Source: Branchiostoma floridae
Taxonomy: Eukaryota > Chordata > Leptocardii > Amphioxiformes > Branchiostomatidae
Reading direction: 5' to 3'
NCBI RefSeq assembly: GCF_000003815.2
Contig: NC_049992.1
Span: forward strand, 9,713,538 to 9,777,537
Length of the DNA stretch: 64,000 nt
This document shows positions 10,390-21,200 of this stretch, piece by piece. Numbering within the stretch: position 1 is the stretch's first letter; the number at the start of each line of letters is the position of its first letter. The position numbers were made by a program, and so were the translations under genes. The notes below the pieces were generated by a model. The model saw nothing but the letters and a program-made list of their open reading frames with translations, had not been told where the DNA came from and did not search any database.

Positions 10390-13300
10390 ACATGCACTGC
10401 ATGAAAAGAGGAATTTGCGGGGTGGAAACTGTGTTTCACGTGCCTGCAGATTCGAGTTTTCCGAGACTTTGCAGGACGTGTCGACCTGCTCACTCTTTCT
10501 GTGCAGGACCCGGCACGTCCTGCGAATTGTCGGAAGTGAACCACTTTCTCTGTGCAGGACGTGGCGGGGCCTGCGAATACCCGTGCAGGCAGTGTGAAAT
10601 CTACCGGTACGTCCTGCGCAGCCTGCACACCTGCCTCCGGACATAGGTGTTAGCTGCATAATTTAGCGGGCAATTATTACCTAATTATCGTTCCCGGTTT
10701 GGCAAACTTAGTGCGCGTGCGCGGTCCGGTGAGCACGTCAGCCTTGCGCTCATTATCATGCAAATCTACGTTTATACCTATCCTTGCCCCCCCCCCCTCT
10801 TTGGGTTACTAGTAGCGTCGTAAATTTGTTGTAGATATCGATATTTTTTACATTTGTAAGCTTAATGAAAGCTAAGTAAAGCTTCGTGGTGTTGTTGTGT
10901 GTAATACGTTCACGTGTAAGTGAAGGTATCTTTATTTAATGTAATGTAGTGCGTATTGTAATTCAAGTATCCTTTCTTTTTTTTCATGGCCAACTGTTGT
11001 AGTTAGATCTTTGTGACTGTACTAGTGTTCCGCAGTGAAAGACGCCATGTTTAGCCCCGGTTTCCATGCCTTGGTGTGATGCATTCACTCCTGTAGAATA
11101 GCTGGATTTCTGTATTCTTCGTCAAGTCCCATCCATGCAGATGTCTCAGGCCTCTAAGCCCTCTGCAAAACCACCAATTTGAACTCAGGACTAGACTTCC
11201 ATGGGAGGGGGCAGGGCTGAGAAGTTTCCTCGGGGTGCATCAGTCCTAGAGCCGGAGAGCTCGCCTGTACGGGCCCTAGTACCGCTGGTCTGGGCCATCC
11301 AATTTTCGTCCAGGGCAGCAATATTAGATCCGGGCTCACGATGTTCTTTTTCTTTGTGACCGTGCGATGTTCCTCAGTCTGGTCTCAGAAGCTTGCCCAA
11401 GCTCACAATGTGTCCCGTTCCATCAGATTCCCCGTCTCCTATAAATTTGACGTTGAGGCTGCAGGAAGAGCGTAGGTCCGTCTGCACACAATCAAAATCA
11501 GTGTCCAAATGATCAACTGAATTTGAATTCCGGACTGACGTTATTTGAAATAGAATCACGAGTGTTGATTGGTTCAAATCGCGCGTTGCGTGTGGGGAAA
11601 GAATGATTTGCATAGTCAGCAGACAAATTACCTTTTTAATGTGTATTACTATTGTTATTCAGCATAATTCGGAGACAAGCTCACCGGTCATTTCGTACTT
11701 GGACAATAGAGTCTAAGTCAACACCCCAAGAAGAGTATCCCAGTAATTGCATACAAATATAAATTACATACAAACACGCTTGCCAACGCAACAATTACGG
11801 CTAGAAATTGTACATTTACCACCGCCAAGAAAAATTGAATATGTTGAGTCAAATACAAAGGTAATTTCAGCTGGATGTTGTCGGAGGGCTAGTTCGTAAG
11901 TAACGGATCGTCAGAAAGGAGCCGGCTAGTGTCTGATTCCCCCGGAAAAAACAACTATTTACAAATTTGTACGCAAGGATAGTTATCTTGATAAGACCTC
12001 ATTGGTGTATGTAAGCAAAGAGGTTATAAAAATCAATATTATATAAAGAATTACTCTAACCTCCTTGATATAGGTAACTTGGACCTACACAGCCCAGTTC
12101 ATGACACATGTACTCCGAAGAAAATTTGAAAAGAAACACCATACCAGAAAACTTTCTCGCAGTCGAGCTAAATGCCAGGTGTATTCCGAACTTTCACTTG
12201 GTCCGGATGCTATGGGAACTAGGGCATAAAACCTTACGCGGGCTTAAGTCAGTGGATAAATAACAGTTACGTCCCTTCCATTATGAATAAGTACATTAAA
12301 AACGCGTTTACAAAACAAAAAATCCCCGTTTAGTCTTGTTTATTTTTGAAGCTTTTGATGCTCGTGTCTGCTTGGTGACTGCTTACTAAGACCGTTCAAT
12401 TATGAAACTTGAAATTTATCCAGCATTTTCCCACACATTTTGGGGTATTTGTATAGATGTTGTTTTAGTACGGTATTTGTCTATTTCGGCTAGCGCTGTT
12501 TAGCCCACCATTCAAAGACGGGACGCGTCGCCAGTTTTAAAAACCCTTTGTTATGTCCAGTTGACAACACATGGAAGTTTATGCAAGAGATCTTTTGTGT
12601 GCTACTGTAATTCCCCTCTAAAGTTCCGGAACTATGTGCAGAGTCTAACTTTTTCTGTTCCAGAGCAAGATAGAACAAAAACAAGCAAGTTAAAATCAAA
12701 ACGAAGCACGCTGGGCAGACATTGACAGAATACACATCTTATAACAATGTAACACTAGACTATCTTATGGATTTGAAGAAGACTTAAATGAAACTCTAAA
12801 TCGTAACCCTTTTCATCGAGAACAACTTTCGCTCTAATAGAATTTCGAAATATAGGTTGGACAGCTCGGGTTTCTCTATAACCCCATTGGTAGACCACAC
12901 ACGTTATCCCAAGAACCGCATTGCTTATCCTTCAAACTTTTACTGTGGCCTTGGGCCATATTATTGCCAGGGCCTCTGCATACAGGACAGGTTCTCTGCT
13001 GCCTCAGATTGTTACCTTACCGCTGACGTAAACTGTTAAAGTTAGCTTCGGTAATTTTTCTAAAAATTTAACTACATTCCGGAGTAAAGACTTCTATCAA
13101 AAATCGATGCAGACGAGTTTTAATTTCAGTTACATTCTTTTTGGAATCCATTAGTTGTGTTGTGTTAAACTGTCAAACAGTAGGTCACAGCGCTAGCAGT
13201 TAAAGATCATTCTCCTATAACTTCCGTACGTACAGTTCATACAGCATGGCTAGAAGTGCGTGAACTAAAGCTTATTGTTATCTACCCGGCGAGGCAACAC

Positions 13301-13490
13301 GCGGGCTGTGCGGGGCCTGCGAATTACCGCACAGCCGACTGTGCAGGAGAACGCAGGGTTTTAACGGTATGCACACGCTGAACCCGGAAAGTCCTTCCCA
13401 CTGCCTGCCTGCACCAAGTTTAACGGACGTGTACCTGCCTGGGAAGTACCGGAAATCTGTCTTTTCATGCAGTGATGTGTTCCAGTGGTC
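10390..13490. mobile_element. Possible ~3.1-kb element with long degenerate terminal inverted repeats
   Basis: The left arm contains GCACTGCATGAAAAGAGGAAT and GGCGGGGCCTGCGAATACC. The right arm, read in reverse, contains TCACTGCATGAAAAGACAGAT and GCGGTAATTCGCAGGCCCCG. Both arms are GC-rich with repeated GTGCAGGA words, unlike the AT-rich interior. No transposase reading frame is visible inside. Alternatively these could be two independent copies of one short GC-rich repeat in opposite orientation. Confidence 0.35.
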
Positions 13491-13649
13491 AGAAAGTTCC
13501 GAAAAGTTGAGAATAGATATTTTAGAAGCCGGGCTACCCTCTCAATGTTAGTTTTTCGAGAACGAAACATCAGGTAGGTGACTTTTGACAGCTTCTATTT
13601 GCCATTAAATGCATTATAAGGATAGGGAAAACATGATTGGTGGTCACTG

Positions 13650-13794
13650 CTCTGTAAGGAAGTAGGCGACGTGGGGAAAGCTGTTGTCAGATAAATGTGA
13701 TGATCTTGTACTGTTGTCGGGCCTGGACGGCTCGCCTCACTCACGATTCGCCGTCAGGGCGTTTCGCCGTCACCCTGTACAACAGGCCTATAGT
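13650..13794 (+). repeat. Dispersed copy of the 8.7-kb repeat
   Basis: GGAAGTAGGCGACGTGGGG and the following ~145 bases, ending CCTGTACAACAGGCCTATAG, match the internal part of the tandem repeat at 8570-9811. It ends just before a T-run near 13805-13819. This shows that the tandemly duplicated sequence is itself a dispersed element. Confidence 0.75.
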
Positions 13795-14884
13795 ATTAAA
13801 TCTTTTTTTTTTTTTTTGTTTCAACACGTATCAAAGATAAAGTGGTATCTCAGCATGCCTTACGACATTCAAGTTAATGCAGATTTTATAATTTAGATGT
13901 ACTAAAGTCATTGATAAAAGACGGCATAAGTATAGACAATCCACGACCCCGAGGGCGGTGTTTGCCCCCGGAGAAATAAACACATTTAAGCGGGCAAATA
14001 TAAGACATTTTTAATCAATAACTACAAAACTTTTCTTACTACACGTTGCAGCATGTAGCTAAGAGTATCAGACTCCGACAAGGGAACCAACGCGCATTCC
14101 ATTATTTAGACGTCATGCTGGAGAGGGATAGCCGGTCTAAGTACCATAGCAATCCAGTAGCCCAATAGATGCGTTCTATAGATATTTTATCGGACAAATT
14201 GTTGAAGATAATAACAAGGCACTTCAAGGTCGTACAGTAAATGTTGTGTATTTTGTCTTAAAATAAGACGACATTTACTTCAGTGTAATTCATCCATACC
14301 TTTTGTGCCAACTAATCGGCAAGCAAAGAAGGATTAAGAAAAGCACACAAGGTTTTATGGCTTGTTAAGAGTACGCAGATATATTTAGTACCTCTATTTA
14401 ATCTAATGCGTGTTTACCGATGACGACTCAAGTAAACCATACTCATCCATAATTCCAGTTGTCGAAAATGGCACAAATTTGTCGTATTCTTCTTCAGCGG
14501 TAAGCTTATACTCTAGGAATAGGATTTAAAGGTTGCCGGTCTAAGCCAACATTCCTGGCAATCGTCCTTCTTGTGACCACATCAGGTGGAGATCTCGATG
14601 CTTCTGACCCCCTCACGACGTCGTTCAGTTTGCGTCTGATTGAAAAACGGTTGAAGATTTTAATTCACATAACAGGGTGCCTGCTTAGACGTTAAGAAGT
14701 GATTGCAGCACCCTATGAACTATGCTTATATACTGCATATATCATATACAAGTGGTCGAGACTCGTCCAGATCTAATACCTGACATATCAGTTATGAAAC
14801 GTGCGATACATTCTATCAGACACAAATAATTTGTCTTCTGCAGAGCATATCGTAAATGGTTATAGCCTATTTGAAATATTAGGC

Positions 14885-14999
14885 TGAGAGAGAGAGGCAG
14901 AGGGCGAAGGAGGGGGAAGAGGGGGGAAGAAGCGGAGAGGGGAGAGAGAGAGAGACAGAGACACACAGAGAGACAGAGACAGACAGACAGACAGAGCAT
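14885..14999 (+). repeat. Purine-rich GA / ACAG simple repeat
   Basis: The stretch is almost pure purine (GAGA, GAGG, GGGG runs) and ends in (ACAG)n. It lies immediately after the donor of the PAN exon in gene B, within an intron or the 3' flank. A minus-strand ORF of serine/leucine repeats through it is a simple-sequence artefact. Confidence 0.85.
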
Positions 15000-15007
15000 G
15001 CACTAAC

Positions 15008-15244
15008 CTGAGACGCGCCGGTCGTACATGTCTCCAAACAACCAGCCCGATTTCACCTTTTCCGAGCAGTGCTTGTATTTCAAGGCACAAAAAGACGCGA
15101 TGTTGTACTGGAATGACAGGCATGTCGGATCTGCACAGCAAGCGTCTGCACAGAACTCGAGAGAGACGCCGAAGTGTGCAGTTATGTCCGATCCCAAACA
15201 ATCACTTCCAGGGTGGTAGTTAAACGTCGACAATCCACACGTCT
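15008..15244 (-). CDS. PAN/apple-like domain exon of gene B
   Basis: This 237-nt phase 1-1 exon encodes [18 protein letters not shown], then [31 protein letters not shown] and [10 protein letters not shown]. The spacing [14 protein letters not shown]...CALK resembles PAN/apple domains of plasminogen-like and lectin-like proteins. It has no counterpart in gene A within this window. It is the last confident exon of gene B. Confidence 0.78.
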
Positions 15245-18200
15245 CTGAAACACAAGAATAATTGATTTACTGAGAGGCATTAATATATTATCAGATAAAC
15301 AGTCTGATTGCGACTGTGACGCTAAATGTTTTAACTAAAAAGGGAAGGTACACACCCACGCATCTAGGTGGCGTTACATGCCCCCCTTCTCTCGCCTGCC
15401 ACTTGCCGTCGTCTCCGCAGACGAGCTGTTCGGTCCCGGTGTTCTGGTAACCTTGGTCACAGATGTAGGTGAGACGAGACTCGTACCTGTTGCCGTTGGT
15501 CATCTCAAACCTCCCGCGAGTAGGGTAAAACACATCTCCCCGCGGACATGTGATCTCTGGAGAATGATATAATATATATATAGACGGTCATTATGTCACA
15601 AAATAACATTATACATAATTGGATCCGGCATTTTTGATCCGCCCTCTTGAATTTTAATTATAATATTTCCAATTTGTGTTGGAAATTACAGTCTAACGCT
15701 TACCGATTTCGCAGGTTTCACCCTTCCATCCTTCGGGGCAGGAGCAGGTGTAGTCGTCGCCATTTTCCTCGCATATTCCATCATTCTGACATGGATTCAC
15801 GAAGCACGGCTTTCCTGTGGCATAAAGTAAACAAAATACCAAGGTTCTGTACACGATCATATTAATCACCTATCCTTATACTGACTTCTTCTGGGTAACA
15901 CTAACTACTTACAAATGTACATTGACCACTGCACTGTGGCGTCACAGTGGGAATTATGTTGTCCTAAACATGATTGAACATACCTACACAATGTTATCCC
16001 TGTATCTTTATCTATATAGCCGGTATAACCGCCCTTCGGCGAAACACACCAGCTTCCCAGGCACGTGGTATATTACACTGAACGACCCGTCACACTTAAC
16101 TTTTGCACATCTATCTGTAAGCGTTCTTTAAAATTATCCAGAGAAGATGCCCCTACTGTGCTTGGTGATAACAAATTTCACGATAGTTCTGGGAAAGTAC
16201 GAATTTTGAACACATCAATCCTATACTGTTAACTCTGGTACTTGAAGGCATGGCAGTTCTTGTTCTCTTTTTGATCTGGTATTAGATACTTATCAGTCGG
16301 TACGTACACAAATTTATTGGTCATTTTGTACATCATCCCTAGTCATGAGTGTGATAAATTGTATTAGCCCCTGTTTAAAAATCCTGACTAGGTCCGTCGT
16401 ACGCATTGCATGCCCTACTGCTGATAATGGAAATGCAAAACAACATGTTTTGTTGTATGTCAATAACTGACAGCTCACTTTTCTCGCAGTTGTCTCCATG
16501 CCAGTCCCCTGGACAGAAGCACCGATAGCCCGCGTCGTTACTGAAGCACTCCCCGCCATGTTGACATGGGTTAGAGTCGCACGGGTCGGTCTGGGCGGTA
16601 GTGGTGTTGACTTCAGGGGCAAGCGTAGTCACTCTACTCTCCCCATCTTCCAGTCCGCCTGCAGACTGTACTGGGATATCTGTATATTGGGACATTGGGA
16701 TATATATAAACATATATGAAATATACAATGATAAGAGAAAATGAATTAGGGATACTGGGCAAGTTGTGGTGTGCAGATATTCAACCCCTTAGCTCCTGTC
16801 TAAATATAAGAGTTATATGTGTGTGGTTTACTTTTTAAAGAAATTCAAAAACGAAATTAAAATAGAGTGTCTCCTCAGTAGACGAGCACCATCCCTGTCC
16901 TTGGTGCTAATCGTTATAGCACAGAAACATCACTATTCCTGATTCTAAAGGAATATCGCACTGAAAGCACTTCACTGCCAGTATCCCTGGCGCTGAAGGT
17001 ATATCACACTGAAATGGCATCCCTGTCCTTAGTGCTGAAGGTATATCACACTGAAATGGCACCCCTGTCCTTGGTGTTGAAGGTATATCACACTGAAATG
17101 GCATCCCTGTCCTTGGTGCTGAAGGTATATCACATTGAAATGGCATCCCTGTCCCTGGCGCCGAAGGTACATCACACTGAAATGGCATCCCTGTCCTTGG
17201 TGCTGAAGGTATATCACATTGAAACGGCATCCCTGTCCTTGGTGTTGAAGGTATATCACACTGAAATGGCATCCCTGTCCTTGGTGCTGAAGGTATATCA
17301 CATTGAAACGGCATCCCTGTCCTTGGTGCTGAAGGTATATCACACTGAAATGGCATCCCTGTCCTTGGTGCTGAAGGTATATCACATTGAAACGGCATCC
17401 CTGTCCTTGGTGTTGAAGGTATATCACACTGAAATGGCATCCCTGTCCTTGGTGCTGAAGGTATATCACATTGAAACGGCATCCCTGTCCTTGGTGTTGA
17501 AGGTATATCACACTGAAATGGCATCCCTGTCCTTGGTGCTGAAGGTATATCACATTGAAACGGCATCCCTGTCCTTGGTGCTGAAGGTATATCACACTGA
17601 AATGGCATCCCTGTCCTTGGTGCTGAAGGTATATCACATTGAAACGGCATCCCTGTCCTTGGTGTTGAAGGTATATCACACTGAAATGGCATCCCTGTCC
17701 TTGGTGCTGAAGGTATATCACATTGAAACGGCATCCCTGTCCTTGGTGCTGAAGGTATATCACACTGAAATGGCATCCCTGTCCCTGGCGCTGAAGGTAC
17801 ATCACACTGAAATGGCATCCCTGTCCTTGGTGCTGAAGGTATATCACACTGAAATGGCATCCCTGTCCTTGGTGCTGAAAGTACATTACATTGAAAACAC
17901 CATCCTAGGCCTCATCATAGATCGTTGCTAGGGTGTAACAAGTGCCGAGTTCATACTTACTAGTTTCACAGTATCTTCCTTCAAACCCAGAGGGGCAGTT
18001 ACAGTAATATCCATCCTCTCTATCATCGGCTAGGATGCACTGCGCATTGTTCTGACAGGAGGCGCTGTTACACGGGATCGTGCTGTTGTTGCCACCATCT
18101 TCTTCTGGGTCTGCTTAAAGTAATAAAGAAGGGTTCACCTCTTCTAAAGAGAAACGTAACCCAACCAAAAGTGCTAATAACATTGCTTAGTACATATTTT

Positions 18201-21200
18201 CACTCAGAGTAGCATCGGAATACCTGAACTAGTATAGCTGTACTTGACCATGAAGGAGTTTTACCTGGGTTCTCTATGTGAGTTACAATCCATTCCCGGA
18301 AGCGGTGAACACGTGTGTAGACTCCGTACTTCCCCTGCAGCACACAGCCGTCACCCCAGCTGACAATACCCAGAAGCACCCACCTGGGGTAAGGGCAGAA
18401 AATACCATATATGGAGTGTTTGCACTTTGCACTCACGTGATTGTGACGTAGTTCTCATCCAACATGTTGGTCAATTAAAAGTACATTTGTTCGAAAATTA
18501 AGACTGCAATAGTAGTTATCGTAGTCGTAGTAGTAGCAGTAGTAGTCGTAGTAGTAATAGTAGTCGTAGTCGTAGTCGTAGTAGTAGTGGTAGCAGCAGT
18601 AGTAGTAGTAGTAATGACGTTAACAACTAATTATATCCGTGCCATGTGTAAACACTTTTAGGTTTACAGTTCTTTTACAGGATTAAAGGCTGGTGTATTA
18701 CACCAAAGGCTGCTTATATCGGCTTAATAGATACAGATACAGATACAGACACAGAAAGGCGAGCCGTTACGGTAGTGAATCCAAATAGCAGCATAGGTTA
18801 TTAAAAAGCAGAGCGCTTTGTCTCAATCATTACGCTTCGATTTGGAGCTTAAAAAGAAGTACATGATACTGTAGAAAGGAAATCACACTTATAATTGGTA
18901 ATTTCTTTCCATATCTTATTTCAAATCTACCTTCCATTGTCATAAGAGGCGAAAGGTCCTCCGCTGTCTCCCTTGCACGTGTCCCTGCCTCCCGATGCAC
19001 GACCTGCACAGAACATGTTCTGGCTGATGTCCTCGGCGAACTGGGGGTGCGCTCGCCGGCACCGCTGTAGGGACACTACCGGAAGGCTCACCTGAAGGGG
19101 GGGGGGTGTTGCGGTATGGCTTTACATGAAAAAATTCATGATGAGTATGTACGTATCTCCATTAAAGTTTTGCTTATTGAAACGCTATGTCCCCACTGGT
19201 AGCAACGAGAAGGACAAACGCCGTGTTTAGTTCACTGCACCGAATAAATTCCACTAGTTTTCTTTTCGACAAGTACAGTAAGTTTCGGTGAATACGAGAA
19301 AGTAATCTGTACACGTCATGATGTCTAGAGTATTTAACGAAACCAGAAAGAGACCCTCATAAGAGTTGTTGAATAAGGTCCTCCATCTTCCATCGCTCCC
19401 CAGCCGGTCACGGTCCCGATCTGTCCCGAGCGGACGAGTCTCCTGGCGTCCAGGACTTCCGGAAGGCAGATGGGAAGTATGTGTTCTGTAAACGTCACTT
19501 CCGGTCCAGACAGCTTCAACAGAGCGATGTCCGACTCGTACGTTTCTCCATTGAAGTTTGGATGGACGATTATTTCTTCCACCATGTGGGAACTGTTAAA
19601 ACGGAAGTAGTAATACCAGCTGCATTACCTTAACCCTAGGAAAGACATTGGAATGTCAGAAATGGGAATCATTTTCAAAGCCTAATAAAGTATTACTCAA
19701 AGAGGCGGGGAAAGGGGCAGATGATCTACGCAAGCCTGACCTAGCCTCGTGTTCTCTCGCGAGACTAGGTCACTCTCCGTGAACAAAATGTGCTGTAAGA
19801 CATCGAAAATTTGGATACATATACCTTGCCTTTAAAAACTGTCACTGTTAGAAGAAAATTTGTAGTAACTCTATTCATACGTGACGGTGACTGGTGAACC
19901 TCTTCAACAATTAAAAGATACTATGATTATAAAGAGAGGAGCTCTGTCGTTGTACCTTTCCGTTTGTTCGAAGACACCCCTGGTTGTTGTGTGCCTTCCT
20001 AGTCGGACGATGAATTCGTCCTTCCTGACCCTTGATTCGCGGATGCAGTGCGCAGCCGTCATGACCCAACGACCGTTCAACAGGCTCCCCGAACAGAAAA
20101 ACCTAATGTATAAAGGACAGACATCAAAGTTAGGGCTGATCATAGGAAAGGTGCTAACCCATTTTTCAGTCTAGAAAATTTGGAAAGCTACCTGTCCCTT
20201 TAAACTCTCTCTCCAGATATTGGGCTAAAAGTTTCAACGAAAAGAAGGATTTTAAAAGATGTGTCCAGTGCGCAATGCAGCTCTGACGTCTGCCCTCAAC
20301 TGGCGGCGAAACCACGCAAGAGTCGATATCGTAATGTCAGACAAAACTGTTAAGTGTTAAGAAGATGCAGAAAATATGAAAAAGAATTTTTGAGTGACAC
20401 ACAAAGTGCATGACATATAACGTTAATTATATAACACCTGTTCCTGGCCGGTCGTATGTCCCACAGCATGGCCTGCCAAGGGAACGCTCCGCGGTCCGCC
20501 TCCGTCCCGCCTACTACAAACCCGTCCGGACCATGGGCGTGAAACGGCCTCCCGCATACTGGAATAAGGTCCATATCACATACTAATGGCATAGATAATC
20601 ACAAAGGGAAGGGCACCCGGAGAAGACTGAGATTTACGCTTTTTACTTCTGAGAAATTTTGTCTTGATCTTTGTAAACATCAGAGAACAAGGGTTAGGAA
20701 GACATATTCTTGACTTATTCTTCAAAGCATACGCAAGTAACAGCATGCAGATTTGATTAAAGGAAACTTGACCAACCGTTGTTAACATCGATGTCCACGT
20801 TCAAGACGGCATGTGCCTGAATACTCCTGTCCCCTTCTCCACTTCTTGCCGTGCAGGTGTACCGACCGCTGTCGGTGAGGCTCACGGCGGTAAACACCAG
20901 GTCGCCCCGATGCTGTAGGACTCGGTCGCCGTCGATGATCGTGTCGTTCGGCTGGTCGTCTTTGGTCCAGGAGATGTCAACTGCTCCCTCAGCAGAACAT
21001 AGGAAGATGTGACTTTCCCCAAACAGCACGGTCGCGTTGCTGGGCTTGTCGAGAAAGGCTATCACTGTATGGGAAAAAAAGAGTACTAACATTGAAGTGA
21101 CTTACGTCATGGCAAAAGTCATCGTTGATATTAATTTTTGTATTTACATATCTTAACTAGCTGAATGTCTAGAATAGATGCGTCCACACAAAAATTTCAC

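Larger units (their letters stand above)
7550..14624. other. Intergenic region between gene C and gene B, repeat-filled
   Basis: I see no convincing exon in this 7-kb stretch. Recognisable content is the LINE tail at 8038-8399, the 545-bp duplication at 8570-9811, a tRNA-derived SINE near 10068-10310, a possible long-TIR element about 10390-13490, and a further copy of the duplicated repeat near 13650-13794. About 13800-14620 is AT-rich and featureless. The region must contain the promoter of gene C (upstream of 7549) and the 3' end of gene B. I could not place either beyond the exons given. Confidence 0.6.

Noticed and set aside
10363-10659. Overlapping Cys-rich ORFs on both strands near 10.4-10.6 kb
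   Set aside because: They come from GTGCAGGA-type repeated words in a GC-rich repeat. Frames overlap on both strands and no family is recognisable.
14625-14635. Three-residue terminal exon of gene B
   Set aside because: It fits phase after the PAN exon and has an AG acceptor, but it is too short to support without cDNA and lacks a nearby poly(A) signal.
14742-15201. Leucine/serine-rich minus-strand ORF
   Set aside because: It reads through a GA-rich simple repeat and is out of frame with the PAN exon.
16985-17890. CRISPR-like array
   Set aside because: Units are directly tandem with no unique spacers, and the context is a eukaryotic intron.
16907-17931. Long ORFs (about 285-317 residues) of 14-residue repeats on both strands
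   Set aside because: They are produced by a stop-free 42-bp minisatellite. The array lies between in-phase EGF exons of gene B with good splice sites, and several frames are open at once.
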